Origin: Flavobacteriaceae bacterium LYZ1037 | GTDB lineage: Bacteria; Bacteroidota; Bacteroidia; Flavobacteriales; Flavobacteriaceae | NCBI GenBank assembly: GCA_003144015.1 | Contig: QFWS01000002.1 | Coordinates: forward strand, 558,001 to 622,000 | Direction of reading: 5' to 3' | Length of the DNA: 64,000 nt | Shown here: piece by piece, positions 62,802 to 64,000 of the stretch | Layout: each line of letters starts with the position of its first letter | How positions within the stretch are numbered: position 1 is the first letter of the stretch | Notes under the pieces: model-generated | Told to the model about the DNA's origin: nothing | The model's input: the letters and a program-made list of their open reading frames with translations, nothing else | Databases searched by the model: none | Program-made: the position numbers and the translations under genes

Positions 62802-64000
62802 TTAAAAAAATGCTGTTAAACTTAAATGTACTTGAGAATTAGAGAACTTAAAGGATTGATTTTCTGTTTTCCCATTCGCAAAATTAAATTTTAAGAGTCC
62901 AGCTTTTGTAATTAAGCCAAATCCAAACCCAAAACCATATAACTTTTCTTTCTGCTCCGTTATTTTATTTTCAAAATAAGCAACGTCTATAATTGTATGA
63001 ACATAGATACTATTGTTAAACATATATCTGTATTCTGTATTAAATAGCCCATATAGAGTTGCAGATAAACTATTTTCCTCAAAACCTCTTATGGAATTGA
63101 TACCTCCAAAACGAATTAATTCATTTTCGAGATAGGTGTCGGAAAATAACCCATAGCTATTAACTCTAAAGTAAATGCTGTTTTTAAGGTTTAGATGGAA
63201 TATATGAAAAGTATCAAAATAATATTGATACTGTTTTGTTGAAGTGTTCTCGTAGTCGCGAGACCCTGTTTCAACTTGAAAATCTAATAACGAAGTCGTG
63301 CTAAATAATACACTTTCTTTTTGTCGTTTTTTATATTGATACCTTACATTATAAAACAAAGTTTTAAAATCCTTTATAAGTGGGTCTCTATAAATGGAAT
63401 CTAATAAGTTATTTGATTGAATAGATCTTACTCCTGCAAATACTTTGTTTCTTGGGTTTAATTGATAAAATAATTTAGCATTTTGGTTCGAGGTTGAATA
63501 CGATGAATCTCTTTTTAATAACCCTAACTCTAATTCTGTGCCTAATGGTGTGCCAAATATATATGGGAGGTTTAATTTAACATTAAATGTTTTTTGCTCA
63601 TTTTCATCACTTTTATATATTAACCTAAAAGACTCTCCATAATTTAAATTATTAATAAGCTCTAAATTTAGGTAGCCACTAAATTCAATGTTGTTGGTTT
63701 CTTCATTGGTGCCAAACCCTATGAAACCATCAAAATTGTTACTCCTGCTTTTGTCAATATATAAATATACCGTTGTCGAATCTTTGCTGAATAATATTTC
63801 GGGATCTTTTATTTGGTTAGCAAAAGGTAATTCGCTTAAAGATTTGGATTGATTCTTAATTTCAGATAGATTGAAAATGTCGCCTTCTTTTATTTTTAAA
63901 TAATATTTTAAATACGATTTTGGAAATTTCTCATAACCTTTCACAACAATCTTATCGATATGGCGAATCATTATTTTGTCAGACAATATTAGAGTGGCAT
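62802..64000 (-). CDS. Omp85/TamA-like outer-membrane protein, N-terminus cut by window edge
   Basis: The frame is open to the right edge, so at least 398 residues are seen and the signal peptide is missing; the TTG at 63986 is not a credible start. A POTRA-like segment (IDKIVVKGYEKFPKSYL) opens the visible part, followed by a beta-barrel with the RFGGINSIRGFEENSL motif, which resembles the conserved RGF loop of BamA/TamA barrels, and a C-terminal strand ending in Phe-Phe. With a single POTRA visible, it fits the TamA or patatin-linked Omp85 group. It follows the SusC operon start by 120 bases on the same strand. Confidence 0.78.
   Translation of the reverse strand, partial: ATLILSDKIMIRHIDKIVVKGYEKFPKSYLKYYLKIKEGDIFNLSEIKNQSKSLSELPFANQIKDPEILFSKDSTTVYLYIDKSRSNNFDGFIGFGTNEETNNIEFSGYLNLELINNLNYGESFRLIYKSDENEQKTFNVKLNLPYIFGTPLGTELELGLLKRDSSYSTSNQNAKLFYQLNPRNKVFAGVRSIQSNNLLDSIYRDPLIKDFKTLFYNVRYQYKKRQKESVLFSTTSLLDFQVETGSRDYENTSTKQYQYYFDTFHIFHLNLKNSIYFRVNSYGLFSDTYLENELIRFGGINSIRGFEENSLSATLYGLFNTEYRYMFNNSIYVHTIIDVAYFENKITEQKEKLYGFGFGFGLITKAGLLKFNFANGKTENQSFKFSNSQVHLSLTAFF

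Noticed and set aside
63984-63986. TTG as the start of the right-edge outer-membrane gene
   Set aside because: The frame stays open to the window edge and no signal peptide precedes the barrel, so the true start is outside the window.

Overview
This is about 64 kb of a Bacteroidota chromosome, most likely family Flavobacteriaceae. The reasons are low GC, SusC/SusD outer-membrane proteins, type IX secretion (T9SS) sorting tails, a single-chain hypoxanthine phosphoribosyltransferase-adenylate kinase, gene starts without clear Shine-Dalgarno sites, and many promoter boxes of the form TAnnTTTG, the Bacteroidota -7 element. Genus cannot be named safely. No rRNA, tRNA, insertion sequence, prophage or CRISPR array was seen. 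Gene density is high and the only gene-free stretch over 300 bases is 48334-48661.

Layout. 1-4958: zinc-ribbon coiled-coil protein (cut by the left edge), Nif3-like protein, lpxK and a large TPR hybrid histidine kinase. 5007-10337: gap and lipA, an ECF sigma factor overlapping a glycosyltransferase, a small NqrM-like membrane protein, and an ECF sigma/anti-sigma pair. 10397-18219: murB with an aminotransferase, a two-lobed aspartyl protease with PDZ, a DUF1573 protein, valS and an exported nuclease. 18277-31226: glycosyltransferase, methyltransferase, ketoacyl synthase III, gcvP, a UbiA-like membrane protein, an ECF sigma with a tiny zinc-finger-like partner, an M3 peptidase, purE-purK and a T9SS cargo protein. 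31414-38752: hpt-adk fusion, obg, a potassium channel, a DUF4136 lipoprotein, an SDR, an exported DinB protein, an M64 metallopeptidase with a T9SS tail, a lipoprotein and a DoxX-like protein. 38845-46022: a 2027-residue alpha-2-macroglobulin with a divergent TPR protein. 46128-56234: mpl, DUF6090, PaiB-like and DUF1569 proteins, radC with a deacetylase-like protein and a HAD phosphatase, rarA, rhomboid protease and rlmB. 56302-62681: a SusC-SusD-lipoprotein-lipoprotein operon closed by its own terminator. 62802-64000: an Omp85-family outer-membrane protein cut by the right edge.

Most of the window is ordinary housekeeping. The parts most worth a second look are: (1) a SusC plug-like segment inside the alpha-2-macroglobulin at the position where animal homologues carry the bait region, matching the window's own SusC at 23 of 36 ungapped positions by hand count; (2) a candidate small RNA at about 27806-27890, bounded by a promoter box and a strand-asymmetric terminator with no gene to serve; (3) in-frame TTG codons that lie inside promoter -7 boxes and would mislead start calling for valS and mpl; (4) two nearly leaderless genes; (5) an ECF sigma factor whose small partner has lost key zinc ligands; and (6) a UbiA-like membrane protein without the first Asp motif.
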